A DNA stretch of 64,000 nucleotides from assembly GCA_041592335.1 (NCBI GenBank), contig JBFHQE010000012.1:1-64000 (forward strand). Reading direction: 5' to 3'. The notes under the pieces were generated by a model that was given only the letters and a program-made list of their open reading frames with translations, was not told the DNA's origin and searched no databases. This document shows, in pieces, positions 1 to 7,378 of this stretch. Origin of the DNA: JBFHQE01 sp041592335 (GTDB lineage: Bacteria; Pseudomonadota; Gammaproteobacteria; Thiohalobacterales; Thiohalobacteraceae). Within the stretch, counting starts at the first letter, position 1, and every line of letters starts with the position of its first letter. The position numbers and the translations under genes are program-made.

Positions 1-53
1 ACCTGCTTGACGGCTTCAATCTTAAATTCTTCCGGGTAGCGTTTTCCGCTCAT
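1..53 (-). CDS. IS3-family transposase OrfA, N-terminal 17 residues (partial)
   Basis: Reading the minus strand from the ATG at 53 gives MSGKRYPEEFKIEAVKQ before the window edge. This is the typical beginning of the small helix-turn-helix OrfA protein of IS3-family elements (Transposase_8 type), which binds the terminal repeats and is fused to OrfB by programmed frameshifting. An AAAGAGGTG stretch lies upstream and could serve as ribosome binding site. Only the N terminus is present, so subgroup and intactness cannot be judged. Confidence 0.75.
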   Translation of the reverse strand, partial: MSGKRYPEEFKIEAVKQ

Positions 54-101
54 CTGTATGCACCTCTTTTTGCGTCATTGTAACGCTATCAGGTGTCTAC
101 A
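1..101 (-). mobile_element. End of an IS3-family insertion sequence, cut by window edge
   Basis: The minus strand opens with a TGTAGACACCTG terminus at position 101, followed by a short leader and an ATG at 53 that begins a transposase OrfA. IS3-family elements usually start TG and end CA, which fits a boundary at 101. The element is transcribed leftward and the rest lies outside the window. The plus strand changes directly into an unrelated reverse transcriptase coding sequence at about 102, so this looks like an insertion inside that gene. The far end and the target duplication cannot be seen. Confidence 0.75.
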
Positions 102-530
102 AATCTAGGGGCACACCACTTCTATGCCAACAAGCATATATTTGATGAGATATATGTTCTAGCTAAGTCATCTGGCATCTCTATGACTTGTTATGTGGAT
201 GATATTACTTTCTCAGGTGCTGCGCTTAGTAAGCAGTTTCTTTACGAGGTAAAAAAGATCATTCACAGAAATGGCCTAAGCTATCACAAGGAAATGTCCT
301 ACGATAAGGAAGACGCCAAGTTAGTCACCGGTGTAATCGTTAAGGGTGATGGTATGAAAGTCCCAAATAAACTGATGAAGAGCATATATGAGGGGTTCCA
401 GAAAGTCGGGAGATTGTCGCAGGAAGAGCTACGATCTCTTGCGGGTAAGTGTAATGCAGCGGCGCAGATAGAGGATCGTTATCTGCACCTTGCTCGAAGG
501 GCTCGCAAGTTAAGTCAAGCAGCCAAGTAG
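102..530 (+). pseudogene. Retron-type reverse transcriptase, 3' fragment disrupted by the IS element
   Basis: The fragment encodes about 142 residues of a bacterial reverse transcriptase. It contains the catalytic YVDD box (CYVDDITFSG, motif 5) and further on a VTG triplet (KLVTGVIVKG), which in retron enzymes lies in the region that recognises the msr RNA. The C-terminal part (thumb region, ending in RRARKLSQAAK) is complete to the stop. Motifs 1-4, including the first catalytic aspartate, are missing because the reading frame runs directly into the IS terminus at 101. A GTG inside the IS end (93) is in frame but has no convincing ribosome binding site. The DNA is visibly AT-richer than the genes to the right. 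The 5' half presumably lies beyond the IS. A group II intron or other RVT_1 protein is less likely because of the VTG triplet and the short C terminus. Confidence 0.78.
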
Positions 531-533
531 TAC

Positions 534-576
534 GTGTAACACAAACCTTTAGTTGAGCTAGGTTTGTGGTGTACAC
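534..576. other. Long imperfect hairpin downstream of the reverse transcriptase fragment
   Basis: ACAAACCT (541-548) pairs with AGGTTTGT (560-567), and GTGTA (534-538) pairs with TACAC (572-576) across a small internal loop. The apical loop is 11 bases. No T-run follows on either strand, so it is not a standard intrinsic terminator. It could be an operon-end structure or a remnant of a structured RNA belonging to the retron; neither can be shown from sequence alone. Confidence 0.5.
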
Positions 577-640
577 TCCGTGAGGTACATCCAGAAATCT
601 CAAGTCATTAACTTATTGTTTTGACTATCGAGAGTATAGT

Positions 641-727
641 TGGTGCCGAGGGAGAGACTCGAACTCTCACACTGTTACCAGCGGGGGATTTTGAATCCCC
701 TGCGTCTACCAATTCCGCCACCCCGGC
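641..727 (-). tRNA. tRNA-Leu(CAA)
   Basis: A class II tRNA with acceptor stem GCCGGGG/CCTCGGC (one G-T pair), an encoded CCA end, a D-arm typical of tRNA-Leu, an anticodon loop TTCAAAA giving anticodon CAA, a variable arm and a standard T-arm. It reads UUG codons. Its 3' end faces the retron/IS region, the usual arrangement when an integrative element has used a tRNA gene as attachment site. Confidence 0.95.
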
Positions 728-751
728 CTGTAGGCATAACGAAAGGCGCCT

Positions 752-779
752 AGTATACGTTTTTACTGCATAAGAGCAA
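752..779 (-). promoter_or_regulatory. Putative sigma-70 promoter of tRNA-Leu(CAA)
   Basis: On the minus strand TTGCTC (779-774) and TATACT (757-752) are separated by 16 bases and stand about 25 bases before the tRNA 5' end. The -10 matches the consensus well and the -35 moderately. Confidence 0.5.
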
Positions 780-815
780 GCGTCCCGCGGGGCCCTTGTG
801 GTACCATCCCGCGCC

Positions 816-1847
816 ATGCAACGCAGTGATTTTTATTACGATCTTCCGGCAGAACTGATTGCGCAGTATCCCCTGAAACAACGCTCGGCGAGTCGTCTCC
901 TGATCCTGTCCGGGAGCACAGGTCAATTGTCTGACAGTAATGTGCAGGCGCTCCCCGCGCAGCTGGACGGGAAGGATTTGCTGGTATTGAACGACACCCG
1001 GGTGATCCCGGCGCGCCTGCATGGCCAGAAGGCCAGCGGTGGCAAGGTCGAGGTGCTGGTGGAAAGGGTGCTGGATACGCACCGGGTGCTGGCGCATGTG
1101 CGCGCCTCGAAATCGCCCAAAGCCGGTACAGCGCTGTTACTGGAAAACAGCCTGAAAGCGGTGGTCGAAGGCCGGGACGAGGATTTGTTCATCCTTCGCT
1201 TTGAAGGAGAGCTACCGGTGGTCGAACTGCTGGAGCGGCACGGTCATATGCCCTTGCCACCCTATATCGAACGTGCTGATGAGCAGGATGATCGCGAGCG
1301 TTACCAAACCCTGTATGGCGAGAAGCCGGGCGCGGTTGCGGCGCCCACGGCCGGCCTGCATTTTGATGAAGCGCTACTGGACGCCATTGCTGCCATGGGG
1401 GTGAGAACGGCGAAGGTTACGCTGCACGTTGGTGCGGGTACTTTCCAGCCCGTTCGGGTGGATGATCTGGCTGAGCACAAGATGCATGCCGAGTGGATCG
1501 ATGTGCCGCAGGTGACAGTGGATGCCATTAAGCAAACCAGGGCGCAGGGTGGCCGGGTGATCGCGGTCGGTACCACGGTGGTACGCAGCCTGGAATCCGC
1601 GGCGGCGGACGGTGAGTTGAAGGCCTATAGCGGCGATACGCGTTTGTTCATCACGCCGGGTTATCGCTTCAGGGTTGTTGATGCCATGCTGACCAATTTT
1701 CATTTGCCGGAGTCGACGCTGTTGATGCTGGTGTCGGCGTTTGCCGGTTACGACAATGTGATGCGCGCCTATCGACATGCGGTCGCAGAGAAGTACCGCT
1801 TTTTCAGTTATGGCGATGCAATGTTTATTACGCGGCAGTCCCAATGA
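816..1847 (+). CDS. queA: S-adenosylmethionine:tRNA ribosyltransferase-isomerase QueA
   Basis: QueA transfers and isomerises the ribosyl part of SAM onto 7-aminomethyl-7-deazaguanine at tRNA position 34, giving epoxyqueuosine. The protein (343 residues) is collinear with the E. coli enzyme, with the conserved LNDTRVIPARL near residue 50, EKPGAVAAPTAGLHFD near 168-185, HVGAGTFQPVR near 206 and the C-terminal YRFFSYGDAMFI. The ATG at 816 (MQRSDFYYDLP) matches the family start better than the upstream in-frame GTG at 798. It overlaps tgt by four bases (ATGA) in the usual queA-tgt-yajC-secDF cluster. Confidence 0.97.
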   Translation: MQRSDFYYDLPAELIAQYPLKQRSASRLLILSGSTGQLSDSNVQALPAQLDGKDLLVLNDTRVIPARLHGQKASGGKVEVLVERVLDTHRVLAHVRASKSPKAGTALLLENSLKAVVEGRDEDLFILRFEGELPVVELLERHGHMPLPPYIERADEQDDRERYQTLYGEKPGAVAAPTAGLHFDEALLDAIAAMGVRTAKVTLHVGAGTFQPVRVDDLAEHKMHAEWIDVPQVTVDAIKQTRAQGGRVIAVGTTVVRSLESAAADGELKAYSGDTRLFITPGYRFRVVDAMLTNFHLPESTLLMLVSAFAGYDNVMRAYRHAVAEKYRFFSYGDAMFITRQSQ

Positions 1848-2959
1848 AATTTGAATTACTGAATACCGACAACAAGGCCCGTCGTGGCCGTTTGATTTTC
1901 GCGCGCGGTAGCGTCGAAACCCCGGCGTTTATGCCGGTCGGCACCTATGGCACGGTCAAGGCGATGACGCCGGAAGAAGTGCGTGCAACCGGGGCCGAGA
2001 TACTATTAGGCAATACCTTTCATTTGTTCCTGCGTCCCGGCACTGACATTATTAACCTGCATGGCGACCTGCATGATTTCATGAACTGGTCCGGGCCGAT
2101 TCTTACCGACTCGGGCGGATTCCAGGTGTTCAGTCTCGGCGACCTGCGCAAGATCACGGAAGAGGGTGTGCATTTCAAATCGCCGGTGAACGGCGACAAA
2201 ATTTTCATGGGACCCGAGGAATCCATGGCGATCCAGCGCAAGCTGGGTTCGGATATCGTGATGATCTTCGATGAATGCACGCCGTATCCCGCCACTGAAA
2301 AGGAAGCAAGGGAGTCAATGGAATTATCCCTGCGCTGGGCAAAACGTTCGAAAGACGCCCACGGCGATAATCCTTCCGCGTTATTCGGTATCGTGCAGGG
2401 CGGCATGTATCCGGAGCTGCGGGCGGTATCGCTACAGGGTCTCACGGAGATCGGCTTTGACGGTTATGCCATCGGCGGTCTGTCGGTCGGCGAACCGGAG
2501 GAAGAGCGCATCAAAATCCTCGACAGCACGACACCCGCCATGCCCGCCGACAAGCCGCGTTACCTGATGGGGGTGGGGCGGCCGGAGGACATTGTCGAGG
2601 CGGTGCGTCGGGGCGTGGATATGTTCGACTGCGTCATGCCGACCCGCAATGCGCGTAACGGATTCTTATTTACTCATATGGGGATTGTAAAAATCCGCAA
2701 TAGCCCCAATAAGACCGAAACCGGCCCGGTGGACCCGCTGTGTGACTGTTACACCTGCCGCAATTACAGTCGTGCCTATTTGCATCATCTGGATAAGTGC
2801 AACGAGATTCTGGGAGCGCGACTGAATACGATCCACAACCTGACCTATTACCAGACCCTGATGCAGGGGCTGCGCGGGGCGATCGCTGAGGGGCGGCTGC
2901 AGGCTTATGTGGACGAGTTTTACCGGATGCGCGACCAGGCCGTCCCGGCTGTGTCATAA
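1844..2959 (+). CDS. tgt: Queuine/preQ1 tRNA-guanine transglycosylase
   Basis: Tgt exchanges guanine 34 of GUN-anticodon tRNAs for the queuosine precursor preQ1. The 371-residue protein carries LTDSGGFQVFSL with the active-site aspartate near residue 90, the nucleophile region MFDCVMPTRNARNG (Asp262) and the zinc site CDCYTC (Cys300, Cys302, Cys305) with His331 in TIHNLTYY. Its start overlaps the queA stop, so the two are probably translationally coupled, and both act in the same modification pathway. Confidence 0.98.
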   Translation: MKFELLNTDNKARRGRLIFARGSVETPAFMPVGTYGTVKAMTPEEVRATGAEILLGNTFHLFLRPGTDIINLHGDLHDFMNWSGPILTDSGGFQVFSLGDLRKITEEGVHFKSPVNGDKIFMGPEESMAIQRKLGSDIVMIFDECTPYPATEKEARESMELSLRWAKRSKDAHGDNPSALFGIVQGGMYPELRAVSLQGLTEIGFDGYAIGGLSVGEPEEERIKILDSTTPAMPADKPRYLMGVGRPEDIVEAVRRGVDMFDCVMPTRNARNGFLFTHMGIVKIRNSPNKTETGPVDPLCDCYTCRNYSRAYLHHLDKCNEILGARLNTIHNLTYYQTLMQGLRGAIAEGRLQAYVDEFYRMRDQAVPAVS

Positions 2960-2997
2960 TACGCGGCCTCGAATCACCCTAGACTAGAAGAGAGACC

Positions 2998-3330
2998 ATG
3001 GAAAGCTTACTAGACTTCTTTATCTCGCCGGCCTTTGCTGCCGATGCCCAGCCGGATCCGCTGATGAGCTTTTTGCCGCTGATCCTGATCTTTGTCGTTT
3101 TCTACTTCATCCTGATTCGACCACAGCAGAAAAAAGTTAAAGAACACAAGCAGATGACGGAGTCTCTTAAGAAAGGAGATGAGGTCGTTACCAACGGTGG
3201 CGTGCTCGGCAAGATCACCGATGTGGGTGAAAATTTCGTGACCGTGAAGATCGCGGACAATGTTGAGATCAAGGTGCAGCGCGCGGCGATTGGTTCGCTA
3301 ATGCCCAAGGGCACCATGAAAGAAAGTTAA
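2998..3330 (+). CDS. yajC: Sec translocon accessory subunit YajC
   Basis: A 110-residue membrane protein of the SecDF-YajC complex. It has one transmembrane segment (about residues 25-43, LPLILIFVVFYFILIRPQQKK) with the family signature IRPQQKK at the cytoplasmic side, followed by a small soluble domain (KKGDEVVTNGGVLGKI). A purine-rich GAAGAGAGACC precedes the ATG. It sits directly before secD and secF and probably shares their transcript. Confidence 0.96.
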   Translation: MESLLDFFISPAFAADAQPDPLMSFLPLILIFVVFYFILIRPQQKKVKEHKQMTESLKKGDEVVTNGGVLGKITDVGENFVTVKIADNVEIKVQRAAIGSLMPKGTMKES

Positions 3331-3368
3331 AACAATACTCATATTATTAAAGAGAAGTCTCCACTCTT

Positions 3369-5231
3369 ATGATCAATCAATATCCAGCCTGGAAGTATGC
3401 GCTGATCGCCGTGTTTATGATTTTCGGCGCCATCTATGCCTTGCCGAATCTGTATGGCGAAGATCCGGCCATTCAGATTTCGGCAAACCGCATGGCGACG
3501 ATCGACGCCACCGTGATGGAGTCGGTCGAGCAGGCGCTCAAGGATGCGCGGCTGGAGTACAAGAGTGTTGAACTGACCGATGGCCGGATGCTGGTGCGCT
3601 TCAGCGGTACCGAGACCCAGCTGGCCGCGGCCGACCGTCTCAAGGATACGCTGGGCAATAGTTATGTTGTTGCGCTCAATCTCGCCTCGGCCGAACCCGG
3701 CTGGTTGCGTGACATGGGTTCCAAGCCCATGTACCTGGGTCTCGATTTGCGCGGCGGCGTTCACTTCCTGCTGGAAGTGGATATGGAAACCGCGCTGAAG
3801 CAGCGCGAGGATAATTATGTCACCCAGTTCCGCGAACTGTTGCGTAAGCAGGAACCGCCGATCCGCTATCAGCGGGTGTTCAGCGATGCTGGCAAGATTA
3901 CGCTGTTTCTGAAAAATGCCCAGGATCAGGCGGCGGCCCTGGATGCGCTGGAAGACGATGCGCCGGAGCTACAATTCTCGACCGGCGATACAGTCGACCA
4001 GTTCCTGGTGGAAGCCGTGATCCCGGAACAGCTGCAACGCGAGATTCAGAAATTCGCGCTGGAGCAGAACATCACCACGCTGCGTAATCGTGTCAATGAG
4101 CTGGGTGTAGCCGAGCCGGTCATTCAGCAGCAGGGTTCAGGTCGTATCGTGGTCCAGCTGCCGGGCGTGCAGGATACGGTGCAGGCGAAGAAGATTCTGG
4201 GTGCAACGGCAACGCTTGAATTCCGCATGGTGGCCGAGAAGCACGATCCATTCGATGCGAAACAAAGTGGCCGTATCCCGCCGGGAACGCAGCTGTACCA
4301 GGACCGCAACGAGCGGCCGGTACTGCTGGAGCGCAAGGTAATTGTGCGCGGTGATCGCATTATCAATGCCGCTTCCGGTTTCGATGAAAACGGGCAGCCA
4401 GCGGTACACATCACGCTGGACAGCCAGGGTGCCAAGCAGATGACCGCGGGCACGCGTGAAAATGTCGGCCGTCCGATGGCGACCGTGTTTATCGAGAATC
4501 GCGTCGATACCCAGCTCGTGAATGGCGAGCAGGTAAAGGTGAAACAGCAGACCCAGGAAGTCATCAACATCGCGACCATCCGGGAAGAATTGCACAAGCG
4601 CTTCCAGATTTCCGGTCTGGACTCGTCGGAAGAGGCGCGCAATCTCGCGCTGTTATTGCGAGCCGGTGCGTTGGCGGCGCCCGTCGAAATAATCGAGGAA
4701 CGCACCATCGGCCCGAGCCTGGGTGCGGAAAATATCAAGCAGGGTTTCAACTCGGTCATTATCGGTTTTGCGCTGGTACTGATCTTTATGGCTGTTTACT
4801 ACCGGGCCTTCGGTCTGTTTGCCAACATCGCCCTGACCGTGAACCTGGTGTTGATGATCGCCATTCTGTCGATGTTGCAGGCGACACTGACCATGCCGGG
4901 TATCGCCGGTATCGTGCTCACGGTGGGCATGGCGGTAGATGCGAACGTGCTGATCTTTGAACGTATCCGCGAGGAGCTCAGTATCGGCAACAGCCCGCAG
5001 GCCAGTATTCATGCCGGTTATGAAAAGGCGTTTTCCACTATTGCCGATGCGAATATCACCACCCTGATAGCCGCGATTGTGCTGTTCAGTTTCGGTACCG
5101 GTCCGGTCAAGGGCTTTGCGGTAACGCTGTCGATCGGGATTGTGACCTCCATGTTCACGGCCATCATGGGCACGCGCGCGCTGGTGAATTATGTTTATGG
5201 TGGCAAGCGCATCAAGAAGCTGTCGATCTAA
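3369..5231 (+). CDS. secD: Protein translocase subunit SecD
   Basis: SecD with SecF uses the proton motive force to help pull preproteins out of the SecYEG channel on the periplasmic side. The 620-residue protein has an N-terminal transmembrane helix (about 9-27), the conserved LGLDLRGGVHFLLEVD near 117-132, a large periplasmic domain, and five C-terminal helices that include TVGMAVDANVLIFERIREE, a hallmark of the RND-like SecD/F membrane domain. Length and order are typical of gammaproteobacterial SecD. It lies 38 bases after yajC and 14 bases before secF. Confidence 0.98.
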   Translation: MINQYPAWKYALIAVFMIFGAIYALPNLYGEDPAIQISANRMATIDATVMESVEQALKDARLEYKSVELTDGRMLVRFSGTETQLAAADRLKDTLGNSYVVALNLASAEPGWLRDMGSKPMYLGLDLRGGVHFLLEVDMETALKQREDNYVTQFRELLRKQEPPIRYQRVFSDAGKITLFLKNAQDQAAALDALEDDAPELQFSTGDTVDQFLVEAVIPEQLQREIQKFALEQNITTLRNRVNELGVAEPVIQQQGSGRIVVQLPGVQDTVQAKKILGATATLEFRMVAEKHDPFDAKQSGRIPPGTQLYQDRNERPVLLERKVIVRGDRIINAASGFDENGQPAVHITLDSQGAKQMTAGTRENVGRPMATVFIENRVDTQLVNGEQVKVKQQTQEVINIATIREELHKRFQISGLDSSEEARNLALLLRAGALAAPVEIIEERTIGPSLGAENIKQGFNSVIIGFALVLIFMAVYYRAFGLFANIALTVNLVLMIAILSMLQATLTMPGIAGIVLTVGMAVDANVLIFERIREELSIGNSPQASIHAGYEKAFSTIADANITTLIAAIVLFSFGTGPVKGFAVTLSIGIVTSMFTAIMGTRALVNYVYGGKRIKKLSI

Positions 5232-5245
5232 AGGGATTATAAACA

Positions 5246-6175
5246 ATGCAGCTGATTCCAGATAAAACGAACATCAACTTCATGTCCAAGCGGGTACCGG
5301 CGATCATTTTGTCGCTGATAGTCATGGCGATTTCCATTGGCGCGCTGGTGACGAAAGGTTTGAATTTCGGTATCGACTTTACCGGTGGCACCCTGATCGA
5401 GGTGGGTTATGCGGAATCGGTCGAGCTGTCGAAGGTGCGCGAAGCCCTGGCTGGCGATTTTTCCGATGCCCAGGTGCAGCACTTCGGTTCATCGAAAGAT
5501 GTCATGATCCGCATTGCACCGCGCGAAGGCGAGAACAGCGCGGCGTTGTCGAGCCGGGTGTTGACGCAGCTTCAGCAGACCGGCGACGTTGAAATGCGCC
5601 GGGTTGAGTTCGTCGGTCCGCAGGTCGGTGAGGAACTGACAGAGCAGGGCGGCCTGGCGTTGCTTTATGCCATTATCGGCATCCTGATTTATGTGTATTT
5701 CCGCTTCCAGTGGCAGTTTTCGCTGGGTTCGGTCGCCGCCCTGGTGCATGATGTGATTATCACGCTCGGTCTGTTTTCGATTATCCAGATGGAATTCGAT
5801 CTGACCGTGCTGGCGGCGCTGCTGGCGGTGATCGGTTATTCCCTGAACGACACCATCGTGGTGTTTGACCGTATTCGCGAAAACTTCCGCAAGATGCGCA
5901 AGGGCACGCCCGAAGATGTCATGAACGCGTCCATTAACCAGACGCTATCGCGCACTATCATGACCGGCGTGACAACGCTGCTGGTACTGTTGGCGCTTTA
6001 CATACTGGGCGGTGAAGTGATTCATGCCTTTGCCTTCGCATTGATCGCCGGTATCGTTGTGGGTACTTATTCCTCTATCTACATCGCGAGCGCGGTCGCC
6101 CTGTATCTTGGTGTCAACAAGCAGGATTTGATGCCGGTGCAGAAAGAAGGCGTCGAAGCCGAGGAAAAGCCCTGA
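5246..6175 (+). CDS. secF: Protein translocase subunit SecF
   Basis: The partner of SecD in the translocation motor. The 309 residues contain an N-terminal membrane helix, the SecF signature GLNFGIDFTGGTLIEV, a short periplasmic domain and five C-terminal helices with VIGYSLNDTIVVFDRIREN. Size and motif order match the family. It is the last gene of the queA-tgt-yajC-secD-secF series. The next gene is convergent and ends six bases away, and no clear intrinsic terminator lies between them. Confidence 0.98.
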   Translation: MQLIPDKTNINFMSKRVPAIILSLIVMAISIGALVTKGLNFGIDFTGGTLIEVGYAESVELSKVREALAGDFSDAQVQHFGSSKDVMIRIAPREGENSAALSSRVLTQLQQTGDVEMRRVEFVGPQVGEELTEQGGLALLYAIIGILIYVYFRFQWQFSLGSVAALVHDVIITLGLFSIIQMEFDLTVLAALLAVIGYSLNDTIVVFDRIRENFRKMRKGTPEDVMNASINQTLSRTIMTGVTTLLVLLALYILGGEVIHAFAFALIAGIVVGTYSSIYIASAVALYLGVNKQDLMPVQKEGVEAEEKP

Positions 6176-6180
6176 TCCGG

Positions 6181-6987
6181 CTAACCTGCGCTCGGCAATG
6201 TAAAGTCTGGCTCCTGCGCTAGATCCGTCCGGTTTGCCAGGTATTCATGAATAATGGGTTCCAGCCGAATACCCTGTCGATTAAGCGCATGGGTGCCGAA
6301 ACGCAGATTGAATTCCAGCAGGTAACAATGACCATCCAGCAGGGCGATGTCGAAACCGGCGTGATTGATCCCAAGCGATGACGCAATCTTATGTACAAGT
6401 GTTAGCGCAGTATCCGGTATGTTCTCGAACGAGACGGACCCGCCCTGTGCGACATTGTTGAGAAAACCACCTTCCGGCGCCTCGCGCCAGTACGCGCTGA
6501 CCACCCGATCTCCAACCCACACCACGCGCAAGTCACGGCGAATTGGCAGGTATTCCTGCAGATATAAAATGTCATTCTTCGCCGCAAACGCCTGTAGAGC
6601 TGATCGCGATTCGATCAGTTGCACACCTTGACCCATGGAGCTGCGCACCACCTTGGCGACCATCGGACAGTCAAAGGTATCCAGCGCCTCCTCGATGCCT
6701 GCCGGTGTCGCGGGCAAGATAAGCGTTTGCAGTACATTCGCGGGACAACAGGCCTCGAAAGCACGCGTCATCTCGATCTTGTCATGGCCAAGATGGTAAC
6801 TGCTGATGCTGGGAAATATGCGCTTCTTCCAGGCATAGACCAGGGCGTTGACCTGCCAGTACTCAGGAAACAGTAACCAGTCCGCGGCGAGGATGTCGTC
6901 GCGACGGCGGAACCAGTCGGTGGGTTTGCAGGGTCGTACGCCCGGAACGGACAGGGTTCGGAGAGGATCGAACGATATGAGACGCAT
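6181..6987 (-). CDS. RimK-like ATP-grasp domain protein, substrate unknown
   Basis: A 268-residue protein with an ATP-grasp fold: a lysine/glycine-rich nucleotide-binding segment (MVAKVVRSSMGQGVQLIES), a second binding strand (LYLQEYLP), an arginine-rich strand (DLRVVWVGDRVV) and the magnesium-binding end HAGFDIALLDGHCYLLEFN. Such enzymes join a carboxylate to an amine or thiol through an acyl-phosphate, as RimK and glutathione synthetase do. Nothing in the neighbourhood identifies the substrate. It converges on secF and is divergent from the small secreted ORF at 7154. It could be a peptide ligase or a cofactor-modifying enzyme; the domain call is firm and the role is not. Confidence 0.75.
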   Translation of the reverse strand: MRLISFDPLRTLSVPGVRPCKPTDWFRRRDDILAADWLLFPEYWQVNALVYAWKKRIFPSISSYHLGHDKIEMTRAFEACCPANVLQTLILPATPAGIEEALDTFDCPMVAKVVRSSMGQGVQLIESRSALQAFAAKNDILYLQEYLPIRRDLRVVWVGDRVVSAYWREAPEGGFLNNVAQGGSVSFENIPDTALTLVHKIASSLGINHAGFDIALLDGHCYLLEFNLRFGTHALNRQGIRLEPIIHEYLANRTDLAQEPDFTLPSAG

Positions 6988-7153
6988 GCAGTGCTTGCAA
7001 TAACCACCAGATGGAGACGGCGCATCTTAGGGTAGCCGCAGGATTACGGCGCTATCTCTGAAGGGGTATCTGGCCAAATGGAATAAATGCCTCCCGGTCT
7101 TCATCCACTTCAAGAGAGGGCTGTTTCGTTCATGTGTCTTCAGGGAGGGGATC

Positions 7154-7279
7154 ATGAGAAGTATTATTTTTCTACTGGCGTGTGTTTCGTTTTTTCTGTT
7201 TATTTCCTTTAATGCCAATGCGGCGGAATCGGTTAGCCCGCGCGGAGAAGGGTTCTTAACATTGAATCAATCAACCTGA
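7154..7279 (+). CDS. Small secreted peptide, 41 residues, unknown
   Basis: An ATG at 7154 follows a strong AGGGAGGGG ribosome binding site and opens a 41-codon frame. The first 23 residues form a clear Sec signal peptide: MRS, a long hydrophobic core, then the cleavage motif ANA before AES. The mature part would be only 18 residues and has no cysteine. It may be a real secreted or periplasmic micro-protein, or the surviving start of a decayed longer gene. The signal peptide and ribosome site argue that it is or was translated. No family is recognised. Confidence 0.5.
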   Translation: MRSIIFLLACVSFFLFISFNANAAESVSPRGEGFLTLNQST

Positions 7280-7296
7280 TGGCTGAAAGTTTTTAG

Positions 7297-7328
7297 AATC
7301 CCGCGAAGCGAAAGACGAGGGCGGGATT
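7297..7328. other. Hairpin after the small secreted ORF
   Basis: AATCCCGC (7297-7304) pairs with GCGGGATT (7321-7328) around a 16-base loop. It has no T-run on either side and may be an mRNA-end structure of the small ORF or a palindromic repeat unit. Confidence 0.4.
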
Positions 7329-7340
7329 AAGTTGCAGTAG

Positions 7341-7367
7341 AAAAAGGATGGCGCGGCTGCGCCATCC
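7341..7367 (-). terminator. Intrinsic terminator of the minor pilin operon
   Basis: On the minus strand a perfect nine-pair stem GGATGGCGC/GCGCCATCC with a four-base loop is followed by TTTTT. It stands 11 bases after the pilE stop. Confidence 0.9.
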
Positions 7368-7378
7368 GGGTGGGTTGG

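Noticed and set aside
534..576. Hairpin considered as an integron attC site
   Set aside because: The core sites RYYYAAC and GTTRRRY are not present at the expected ends and no integrase gene is seen.
340..603. 87-codon minus-strand frame over the RT fragment
   Set aside because: It runs through the hairpin and opposite the YVDD-bearing frame, with no start signal.
7027..7218. 63-codon minus-strand frame overlapping the small secreted ORF
   Set aside because: No ribosome binding site or sensible composition; the plus-strand signal peptide ORF with AGGGAGGGG is far more convincing.
7297..7328. Hairpin considered as a terminator of the small secreted ORF
   Set aside because: No T-run follows on the plus strand, so it was kept only as an unexplained hairpin.
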